Shown one piece after another: positions 1-5,589 of a stretch of DNA of 12,223 bases (position 1 is its first letter; each line of letters opens with the position of its first letter). The position numbers and the translations under genes are program-made. A model generated the notes under the pieces. The model made no database searches and was not told the DNA's origin. It saw only the letters and a program-made list of their open reading frames with translations. Source of the DNA: an uncultured Pseudorhodobacter sp. Its GTDB lineage: Bacteria; Pseudomonadota; Alphaproteobacteria; Rhodobacterales; Rhodobacteraceae. The stretch lies in assembly GCA_945952425.1 (NCBI GenBank), contig CAMFIX010000042.1, forward strand, positions 1 to 12,223, in the 5' to 3' direction.

Positions 1-42
1 GGGCTTTCCGCCGCAGGGGGGGGCGGCTAGGATGGGGGCAAA

Positions 43-48
43 AGGAGA
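43..48 (+). promoter_or_regulatory. Ribosome binding site of the dehydratase gene
   Basis: AGGAG-type Shine-Dalgarno sequence (core GGAG at 44-47) five bases before the ATG at 53. It decides the start in favour of 53 over the upstream ATG at 32, which has no comparable site. Bases 1-31 show nothing identifiable beyond G-rich sequence. Confidence 0.7.
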
Positions 49-52
49 TCCG

Positions 53-994
53 ATGAGCTCAGTTGCAGACATTCGCGCCGCGGCCCGGCGGATGGAGGGT
101 CAAATCGTCCAGACGCCGCTGCTGAACGCGCCGCTCCTCGACCGGATTGCGGGGCGCAAGGTCTTGGTAAAGGCCGAGAATCTGCAGAAGACCGGCAGTT
201 TCAAGCTGCGCGGCGCCTGGTCGGCCCTGTCGGTTCTGCCGCCGGGCGAGGGGGTGCTGGCCTATTCCTCGGGAAATCACGCGCAGGGGGTGGCCTGGGC
301 CGGGGCGGCGATGGGGCGGCCGGTCGTGGTGGTGATGCCGGCGGATGCGCCCTCGGTGAAGATCGAGAATACAAGGGCTTACGGGGCGGAGGTCGTGCTT
401 TATGACCGCGAGCGCGAGGACCGCGCCGAGATCGGCGCCGCGATCATCGCCGCGCGGGGGCTGCATCTGGTGCCGCCCTACGATCACCCGATGGTGATCG
501 CCGGGCAAGGCACGGTGGGGCTGGAGATCGTGGCGCAGGCTGAAGGCATCGACGAGGCCGACGTTCTGGTGCCCTGCGGCGGCGGCGGGCTGACTGCGGG
601 GATCGCCTTGGCGCTGGAGGGGCGGTTTCGGCCGCGTCCGGTGGAGCCCGCGGGCTTCGACGACACCGCGCGCGCGCTGGCTGCGGGGGCGCCGCAGCGC
701 AATCCGCGGCTCGGCGGCTCTATCTGCGACGCGATTCTGACGCCCGAGCCCGGCAAACTGACCTTTCCGCGTCTGCAGGCGCTGTGCGGGCCGGGGCTGG
801 TGGTCTCGGACGAGGAGGCGCTGCGGGCCGTGGCTTTGGCCTTCACCCATCTGCGCCTCGTGCTGGAGCCCGGCGGCGCCGTCGCGTTGGCTGCCGCGCT
901 TTTCCGGCAAGACCTGCCCGAAACGGTGATCGCGGTGGCCTCTGGCGGCAATGTCGATGCCGCGATCTTCGCCAGGGCGCTGGCGATGGCTTGA
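53..994 (+). CDS. Threonine/serine dehydratase family PLP enzyme
   Basis: A 313-residue fold-type II pyridoxal-phosphate enzyme. The family deaminates threonine to 2-oxobutanoate and ammonia, or serine to pyruvate, in the cytoplasm; serine racemases have the same architecture. The PLP lysine is K51 in the motif GSFKLRG. The substrate loop SSGNH lies at 72-76. The glycine-rich phosphate-binding loop is C175 followed by G176-G179, and a VEPAGFDD segment comes shortly after. There is no C-terminal ACT domain, so this is the short catabolic type and not the allosteric biosynthetic IlvA. The ATG at 53 is preferred over the in-frame ATG at 32 because a good Shine-Dalgarno lies 5 bases before it and family members begin close to this point. 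The family call is secure; the exact substrate is not. Confidence 0.9.
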   Translation: MSSVADIRAAARRMEGQIVQTPLLNAPLLDRIAGRKVLVKAENLQKTGSFKLRGAWSALSVLPPGEGVLAYSSGNHAQGVAWAGAAMGRPVVVVMPADAPSVKIENTRAYGAEVVLYDREREDRAEIGAAIIAARGLHLVPPYDHPMVIAGQGTVGLEIVAQAEGIDEADVLVPCGGGGLTAGIALALEGRFRPRPVEPAGFDDTARALAAGAPQRNPRLGGSICDAILTPEPGKLTFPRLQALCGPGLVVSDEEALRAVALAFTHLRLVLEPGGAVALAAALFRQDLPETVIAVASGGNVDAAIFARALAMA

Positions 995-1057
995 GCTTTT
1001 CCAACCTTTCCGGCGCCTGCAACTCTCTCAACCCGCCATGGCTTGTTTTTTCCCGAT

Positions 1058-1840
1058 ATGCACGTCTTCCTCCCCGATCTGCGCCTGAACGCGCGCCTTA
1101 CCGGGCCGAAGGGCGCTCCGGCCGTGGTGCTGGCCCATGCGCTTGGCACCGATCTGACGATCTGGGACGAGGTTCTGCCGCAGCTGGCCGGCCTTCAGGT
1201 GCTGGCCTATGACCACCGCGGACATGGCGCGTCCGACGTCCCCGCGGGGCCCTATGCGATGGGCGCGCTGATCCGGGATGCCGAAAAGCTGATGGAGCAT
1301 TTCGACCTGCGCGATGCGGTTTTCGTGGGCGTCTCGCTGGGCGGGCTTGTCGCGCAGGGGCTGGCGATCAAGCGGCTGGACCTGGTGCGCGGGCTGGTTC
1401 TGTCGAACACGGCCGCGCGGATCGGGGCGCCTTCGCTGTGGCAGGGGCGCATCGCCGAGGTGCAGAGGGCGGGCCTCGCCGCCTATGCGCCCGGCGCCTT
1501 GCAGCGTCAGCTTGGGCCGAAATGGCAGGACCATCCGGCGCGCGCGAGGCTGCAGGCGCTGATTACGGGGACGCGGGTGGAGGGCTGGTGCGGGGCCGCC
1601 GCCGCCATTGCGGGCGCCGATTTCACCCTGACGACCCCGACCCTGCGCCTGCCGACACTGGTGCTCGCGGGCCCCAACGACGGCACCACGCCCCCCGACC
1701 TCGTGCGCGAAACGGCCGAGATGATTCCGGGCGCGCGCTTTCATCTGATGCGCGGGGTGGGCCATCTGCCGATGGTGGAAAAATCGACGGAGTTTGCCGC
1801 GCAACTCCTTGGTTTCCTTTCCGAAATCGGCCACAGGTGA
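1058..1840 (+). CDS. pcaD: 3-oxoadipate enol-lactonase-like alpha/beta hydrolase
   Basis: A 260-residue cytosolic alpha/beta hydrolase resembling PcaD, which hydrolyses 3-oxoadipate enol-lactone to 3-oxoadipate in the beta-ketoadipate pathway for protocatechuate and catechol. A full catalytic triad is visible. The nucleophile is S93 in the elbow GVSLGG, the acid is D208 in the segment NDGTTPPDLV, and the base is H236 in GVGHLP. The oxyanion-side HALG motif is at 27-30. The ATG at 1058 gives the usual PcaD-like beginning (MHVFLPD). A TTG at 1043 is possible. Neither start has a clear Shine-Dalgarno. No other pca genes are present, so the substrate is inferred from similarity alone and could be another lactone or ester. 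The stop codon overlaps the priA start as GTGA (1837-1840), which suggests translational coupling. The 63-base gap upstream shows no clear promoter or terminator. Confidence 0.82.
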   Translation: MHVFLPDLRLNARLTGPKGAPAVVLAHALGTDLTIWDEVLPQLAGLQVLAYDHRGHGASDVPAGPYAMGALIRDAEKLMEHFDLRDAVFVGVSLGGLVAQGLAIKRLDLVRGLVLSNTAARIGAPSLWQGRIAEVQRAGLAAYAPGALQRQLGPKWQDHPARARLQALITGTRVEGWCGAAAAIAGADFTLTTPTLRLPTLVLAGPNDGTTPPDLVRETAEMIPGARFHLMRGVGHLPMVEKSTEFAAQLLGFLSEIGHR

Positions 1841-4020
1841 GCGAGCGGCATTATCCCCCGGGCGCCCGGATCGGCGTTCTGACCTGCGAGCCGATCGGGC
1901 GCGTGCTGGATTATCTCGCCCCGGAATCCGGCTGCGGCGACGGCGATTTCGTCGAGGTGCCGCTGGGGCCGCGCAAGGTCATGGGGGTGGTCTGGGGGCC
2001 GGGGACGGGCGATTTCGACGCGGCCAAGCTGCGGCAGGCGCTGCGGGTGCTGGAGGCCCGGCCGATGCGCGCCGAGCTGCGGACCTTCCTGACGCGCGCC
2101 GCCGATTACACGCTGACCCCCCTGCCCGCGATGCTGCGGCTGGCGACGCGCGCACCGGGGCTCGGCCTGCCGCCAGCGACGCGGCGCACCTATCGGCTGG
2201 CGGGCCCTGTGCCGAACCGGCTGACCGAGGCGCGGCAAAAGGTGGTCGAGGCCTTGCGCGTCTCGCCCCCCCTCACCCTGTCCGAACTGGCCGAGGCTGC
2301 TGGCGTTTCCTCTTCTGTCATCAAGGGCTTGACGACATCCGGCGTGCTGGCCGAGGAAGACGCGCCCCGCGATCTGCCCTATCCGCAGCTGGACCCTCTG
2401 CGCCCCTCGCGGCTGGAGGGCGACCAGGTCGCAGCGGGCGAGGCCTTGCGCGCGACGGTCAAGGCCGGGCGCTATGGGGCGACGCTGCTGAAGGGCGTCA
2501 CGGGCTCTGGCAAGACCGAGGTTTACCTCGAAGCCGTCGCCGAAGCACTGCGGCAAAACCGGCAAGCCCTTGTTCTGCTTCCGGAAATCTCGCTGACCGG
2601 GGATTTTCTCGCGCGGGTCGAGGCCCGCTTTGGCGCGCGTCCGGGCGAGTGGCACTCCGGCCAGACCATGACAGAGCGGCGCCGTCTCTGGCGCATGGCG
2701 GCGACCGGCGAGGTCGGCCTGGTCGTCGGCGCGAGGTCGGCCCTTTTCCTGCCGTTTCAAGATCTTGGCCTGATCGTCGTCGATGAGGAGCACGACACCT
2801 CTTACAAGCAGGAGGAAGGCGCCTATTACCATGCGCGCGATATGGCGGTGCTGCGCGCCTCGATCCAGGGCTGCCCGGTCGTGCTGTCCTCGGCGACGCC
2901 CACCCTGGAGACCTGGGTGAATGCGCAAACCGCGAAATACCAGCGCATCGACCTTGGCGCGCGGCATGGGGTGGCGACCTTGCCGCAGATGCACGCCATC
3001 GACATGCGGGCCGAGAAACTGCCGCCAAACCGTTGGATTTCCGAGACTTTGGCCCGCGCCGTCGACCGCCGCCTGGGTTTGGGCGAGCAGAGTCTGTTGT
3101 TCCTCAACCGCCGCGGCTATGCGCCGATCACCATCTGCCGGGCCTGCGGGCACCAGATCGGCTGCGACCATTGCGACGCGCGGATGGTCGAGCACCGCTT
3201 CCTCAAGCGCCTCGTCTGCCACCAATGCGGCGCGACCAAACCCCTGCCTGAGGCCTGCCCGGCCTGTCAGGCCGTCGGATCGCTGGCCCCCATCGGCCCC
3301 GGCGTCGAAAGGCTGGCCGAAGAGGTCGCTGCGCGTTTCCCGAATGCCCGGACCGAGGTTCTGTCCTCCGACCTTTTCACCACCGCCCGCGCGCTGAAAG
3401 AGAAGATCGCCGAGATCGCGGCGGGAGGCGCCGATATCATCATCGGCACGCAGATCGTGGCGAAAGGCCATAATTTTCCGAACCTTACACTGGTCGGCGT
3501 GATCGACGCCGACCTTGGCCTGCAGGGATCGGATCTCCGCGCGGCCGAGAGGACGTTCCAGCTGATCGCCCAGGTTTCGGGCCGCGCCGGGAGGGCCGAA
3601 AAGCCCGGCACCGCGCTGTTGCAGACCTGCGCGCCCGATCATCCGGTGATCCGCGCCATCCTGAAGGGCGATTCCGAGGCCTTTTGGGCCGCCGAGGCCG
3701 AGGGGCGGCGCATGGCGGGCGTGCCGCCTTACGGGCGGATGGCGGGGGTGATCCTCTCTTCGCCCGATGTGCAGCAAGTCTTTGACTTCGCGGGCGAACT
3801 CGCGCGCCGCGACGGGCCTTTGCAGGCCGTGGGCGCCCAGGTCTTCGGCCCCGCCCCCGCCCCCATCGCGCGCATCCGCGGCCGCCACCGCGTGCGCCTT
3901 CTGGTCAAAGCGGAGAAAACCACCCAGCTGCAACCCGCCCTGCGCGCCTGGGTCTCTCAACTGAAGCTCCCGGCCAACCTGCGGCTCGCCATCGACATCG
4001 ACCCGCAGAGTTTTCTATAG
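1837..4020 (+). CDS. priA: Primosomal protein N' (replication restart helicase PriA)
   Basis: A 727-residue superfamily 2 DNA helicase that recognises abandoned replication forks and reloads the replisome; the length is normal for PriA. In order: an N-terminal 3'-DNA-binding domain (about 1-105), a winged-helix segment (about 130-170), Walker A GVTGSGKT at 220-227, and the DEEH box at 316-319. Next come eight zinc-binding cysteines in four pairs (434/437, 443/446, 461/464, 474/477), then the motif V/VI region with GTQIVAKGHNFP, DADLGLQ and QVSGRAGRAEKPG. All hallmark residues are intact. The GTG at 1837 matches the normal N-terminus and overlaps the pcaD stop by four bases. The reading frame is open upstream to 1438, but that part lies inside pcaD and is a shadow. 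The gene ends just before a convergent terminator region. Confidence 0.97.
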   Translation: MSERHYPPGARIGVLTCEPIGRVLDYLAPESGCGDGDFVEVPLGPRKVMGVVWGPGTGDFDAAKLRQALRVLEARPMRAELRTFLTRAADYTLTPLPAMLRLATRAPGLGLPPATRRTYRLAGPVPNRLTEARQKVVEALRVSPPLTLSELAEAAGVSSSVIKGLTTSGVLAEEDAPRDLPYPQLDPLRPSRLEGDQVAAGEALRATVKAGRYGATLLKGVTGSGKTEVYLEAVAEALRQNRQALVLLPEISLTGDFLARVEARFGARPGEWHSGQTMTERRRLWRMAATGEVGLVVGARSALFLPFQDLGLIVVDEEHDTSYKQEEGAYYHARDMAVLRASIQGCPVVLSSATPTLETWVNAQTAKYQRIDLGARHGVATLPQMHAIDMRAEKLPPNRWISETLARAVDRRLGLGEQSLLFLNRRGYAPITICRACGHQIGCDHCDARMVEHRFLKRLVCHQCGATKPLPEACPACQAVGSLAPIGPGVERLAEEVAARFPNARTEVLSSDLFTTARALKEKIAEIAAGGADIIIGTQIVAKGHNFPNLTLVGVIDADLGLQGSDLRAAERTFQLIAQVSGRAGRAEKPGTALLQTCAPDHPVIRAILKGDSEAFWAAEAEGRRMAGVPPYGRMAGVILSSPDVQQVFDFAGELARRDGPLQAVGAQVFGPAPAPIARIRGRHRVRLLVKAEKTTQLQPALRAWVSQLKLPANLRLAIDIDPQSFL

Positions 4021-4030
4021 ACCCCCGACA

Positions 4031-4106
4031 ATTTCACATTTGGCCAAATACTCAATGGCTTGGCACGCCCGAGCATGCCCTCGATTTCATTGGTCCATAA
4101 ATATCC
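4031..4106. repeat. AT-rich imperfect repeat pair with 12-bp palindrome
   Basis: Two related 23-base stretches, 4031-4053 and 4084-4106, both begin ATTTCA. They share the pattern TTGG-C-CCA followed by AAATA(C/T), allowing small gaps. The first copy contains a perfect 12-bp palindrome, ATTTGGCCAAAT (4038-4049). They sit in the most AT-rich part of the window, between the converging ends of priA and the response regulator gene. The function is unknown. This could be a dispersed intergenic repeat or a pair of protein-binding sites. Confidence 0.4.
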
Positions 4107-4115
4107 ACGGGGTTT

Positions 4116-4141
4116 CCAAAGGGGGGCGTGCCCCCCTTTGG
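4116..4141. terminator. Perfect GC hairpin, likely two-way terminator
   Basis: A perfect inverted repeat: arm CCAAAGGGGGGC (4116-4127), two-base centre GT, arm GCCCCCCTTTGG (4130-4141). In RNA the innermost C-G pair would open to give a four-base loop. It lies 96 bases after the priA stop and 44 bases after the stop of the convergent regulator gene, so it can serve both. There is no long U-tract on either strand, so termination is inferred from stem strength and position. It may equally be a REP-like dispersed palindrome. Confidence 0.6.
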
Positions 4142-4149
4142 GCGGGGGT

Positions 4150-4169
4150 GCGGGGGCGGCAGCCCCCGC
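4150..4169. terminator. Second GC hairpin in the convergent intergenic region
   Basis: An eight-pair inverted repeat, GCGGGGGC (4150-4157) and GCCCCCGC (4162-4169), around the loop GGCA. It stands eight bases after the larger hairpin and 15 bases from the stop of the minus-strand response regulator gene. Together they form a tandem palindrome unit. It is likely part of the same terminator or repeat element. Confidence 0.5.
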
Positions 4170-4184
4170 TTCCTCCCGTAGGAA

Positions 4185-4781
4185 TCAAACCAGCTTCCGG
4201 TCCCGCGCGATCATCGCCGCATGCGTCCGGTTCCGCGCGCCCAGTTTCCGGCTCATCGTCTTGACATGCAGCTTCACCGTGACCTCCTGCAGATCATGGT
4301 CGCGGGCGATTTCCTTGTTCGACTTGCCCGCGCAGATGCCGCGCAGCACGTCCATTTCCCGCACCGACAGCGCCGCATCCTCGCCCCGCACGGCCAGCGG
4401 CACCGGGGCGAAGACCTCACCCGCCACCATCGCCTCGACCGCCTGCACGAAAGCCTCGGGCGAGATCGTCTTCGGCACGAAGCCCCGCGCCCCCCGCTCC
4501 AGCGCCTCCAGCGCCAGATCCTGGCTCATCTCTCCCGAGATCATCGCGACCGCCGCCACCCCCTCCGACGACAGAACCCGGTCGAGCCCGACCATCCCTT
4601 CCATCCCCGGCATGTTGTAATCCAGAAGCACGAGGTCGAAGCCCTGCCCTTCGCCCAGGATGCGCAAGACGCCATCGGCATCGCTGGCCCGCGCGACCGG
4701 GCCCATGCCCCGCGCCTCCAGGTAAGCGGCCAGCGTCTCGCGGACGAGGTCGTGGTCGTCGGCAAGCAAGATCGTGGCCAT
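4185..4781 (-). CDS. LuxR/NarL-family response regulator
   Basis: A 198-residue two-component response regulator, cytoplasmic and DNA-binding. The N-terminal receiver domain (1 to about 118) has the acidic pair D8/D9, phosphoacceptor D54 in LLDYNMPG, the switch residue S82 and K104 in VPKTIS, so it should accept phosphate. The C-terminal LuxR-type helix-turn-helix (about 137-190) carries the typical LSVREMDVL and GKSNKEIA segments and VKLHVKTMSRKLG as recognition region. The ATG at 4781 follows a GGGGGA Shine-Dalgarno with six-base spacing. The open frame continues upstream to 5297, but that part has no receiver homology and overlaps the divergent gene. No cognate kinase is encoded in the same operon. 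The nearest is the hybrid kinase transcribed divergently, which is the obvious but unproven partner. Targets are unknown. Confidence 0.93.
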   Translation of the reverse strand: MATILLADDHDLVRETLAAYLEARGMGPVARASDADGVLRILGEGQGFDLVLLDYNMPGMEGMVGLDRVLSSEGVAAVAMISGEMSQDLALEALERGARGFVPKTISPEAFVQAVEAMVAGEVFAPVPLAVRGEDAALSVREMDVLRGICAGKSNKEIARDHDLQEVTVKLHVKTMSRKLGARNRTHAAMIARDRKLV

Positions 4782-5040
4782 GTCCGGTCCCCCGACGCAG
4801 AATGTCACATCCAGACCGCAAATCCCGACCGCGAGGCCGGAACCCGACGGCCCTTTCGCGCATTTTAGCTCACAGAGCCCGATCCGACCATCCCTCTGCC
4901 CCGGTGGAATGCTTCGTTTTGCGCGCATTTCCCCGGTTTTTCTGCCGCCGCCATACTTTTGCGCCGCTTGCCCTGCCCAATGCCTGCACCCTATACCTCC
5001 GCACGACATGCCGATCTTCGGCCAAGGGATGCCTGCCGCC
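4782..5040. other. Divergent intergenic/promoter region
   Basis: A 259-base gap between the divergent starts of the LuxR-type regulator and the SUOX-like gene; it must hold the promoters of both. On the minus strand a TAAAAT box (4862-4867) could be a -10, but no convincing -35 lies 16-18 bases upstream of it. A short inverted repeat, GCCGA-TCT-TCGGC (5010-5022), lies just before the SUOX-like gene and is a possible operator. No convincing sigma-54 site is seen. No gene of its own is supported. Confidence 0.5.
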
Positions 5041-5562
5041 ATGACATTCCCCCTGCGCATCAAGGCCCTCGCGCTTCTCGTGCCGCTCTGCTGCGGCCCG
5101 GCCGAAGCCGGCCCGCCCTTTGCCGAACCCAAGGGCGAGGTCATCCTGACCGTCACCGGGCTCGACCCGGCCCGGGTGCCGCAGGGCACGGTGCGCTTCG
5201 ACCTCGAAGGGCTGGCGGCGCTGGGGCCGGTCAGTTTCCAGACCACCTCGATCTGGACCGAGGGGCGGCACGACTTCACCGGAATCCCGCTGGCCAAGCT
5301 CGCCCGGGTGCTGGGGCTCGATGCCGACGACGTGATCGTGCTGCATGCGCTGAACGATTACGAGGTCGAGATGCCGCTGACCGATGCGACCGAGGAAGCG
5401 CCGATCCTAGCCTACGAGCTGGACGGCAAGCCGATGTCGGTGCGAGAGAAAGGGCCGATCTGGGTGGTCTATCCCTATGATGCCGACCCCGATGCCTTCC
5501 AGACCGTGACCGCCTTCGCCCGCTCGGTCTGGCAACTCGACCGGATCGAGGTCTCGCGCTAA
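5041..5562 (+). CDS. Secreted SUOX-fold (molybdopterin-binding-domain-like) protein
   Basis: A 173-residue protein resembling the oxidoreductase molybdopterin-binding (sulfite-oxidase-like, SUOX) domain. Residues 1-23 look like a Sec signal peptide: basic R6 and K8, hydrophobic core ALALLVPL, and cleavage after AEA. The mature part has family-type segments such as WTEGRHDFTGIPLAKL and GPIWVVYPYD. After the signal peptide it has no cysteine, so the cysteine that ligates molybdenum in true sulfite oxidases is absent and catalysis is unlikely. The start is uncertain: in-frame ATGs at 5008 and 5029 also exist, and 5041 gives the cleanest signal peptide with AAGGG 12 bases upstream. It is followed after 27 bases by the hybrid kinase gene, in probable operon. 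I infer a periplasmic accessory or ligand-sensing role for that kinase. Confidence 0.75.
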   Translation: MTFPLRIKALALLVPLCCGPAEAGPPFAEPKGEVILTVTGLDPARVPQGTVRFDLEGLAALGPVSFQTTSIWTEGRHDFTGIPLAKLARVLGLDADDVIVLHALNDYEVEMPLTDATEEAPILAYELDGKPMSVREKGPIWVVYPYDADPDAFQTVTAFARSVWQLDRIEVSR

Positions 5563-5579
5563 TCTCGGGCGTCTCAGCC

Positions 5580-5583
5580 GGAG
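5580..5583 (+). promoter_or_regulatory. Ribosome binding site supporting a TTG start
   Basis: GGAG core six bases before the TTG at 5590. It supports this rare start for the hybrid kinase. The next in-frame methionine is residue 31, inside the first membrane helix, so a later start would destroy that helix. Confidence 0.6.
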
Positions 5584-5589
5584 AGCGCC

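Noticed and set aside
32..55. Earlier ATG for the dehydratase
   Set aside because: The Shine-Dalgarno at 44-47 lies inside that extension and fits the ATG at 53.
1038..1088. 16-codon ORF upstream of and overlapping pcaD as a leader peptide
   Set aside because: No ribosome binding site, no regulatory codon run and no terminator structure.
1438..1836. N-terminal extension of PriA
   Set aside because: The frame is open but overlaps pcaD and adds about 133 residues not found in PriA proteins.
1741..3960. Long minus-strand open frame opposite priA
   Set aside because: Low-complexity R/A/G-rich shadow with no recognisable domain; priA on the other strand is complete.
4060..4076. TGGCACG followed by AGCATG as a -24/-12 site
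   Set aside because: The GG-to-GC gap is nine bases, not ten, and it would point into the end of the convergent regulator gene.
4935..4948. GG-N10-GC as a sigma-54 promoter before the SUOX-like gene
   Set aside because: Only the bare dinucleotides match; the flanking consensus does not, and such matches are expected by chance.
5010..5025. Minus-strand TGGC...GCA as a sigma-54 promoter for the LuxR-type regulator
   Set aside because: About 7 of 12 consensus positions match and the -12 TT is missing; it is better seen as a short inverted repeat.
4782..5297. N-terminal extension of the LuxR-type regulator
   Set aside because: Overlaps the divergent SUOX-like gene and has no domain; the receiver domain starts right at the ATG at 4781.
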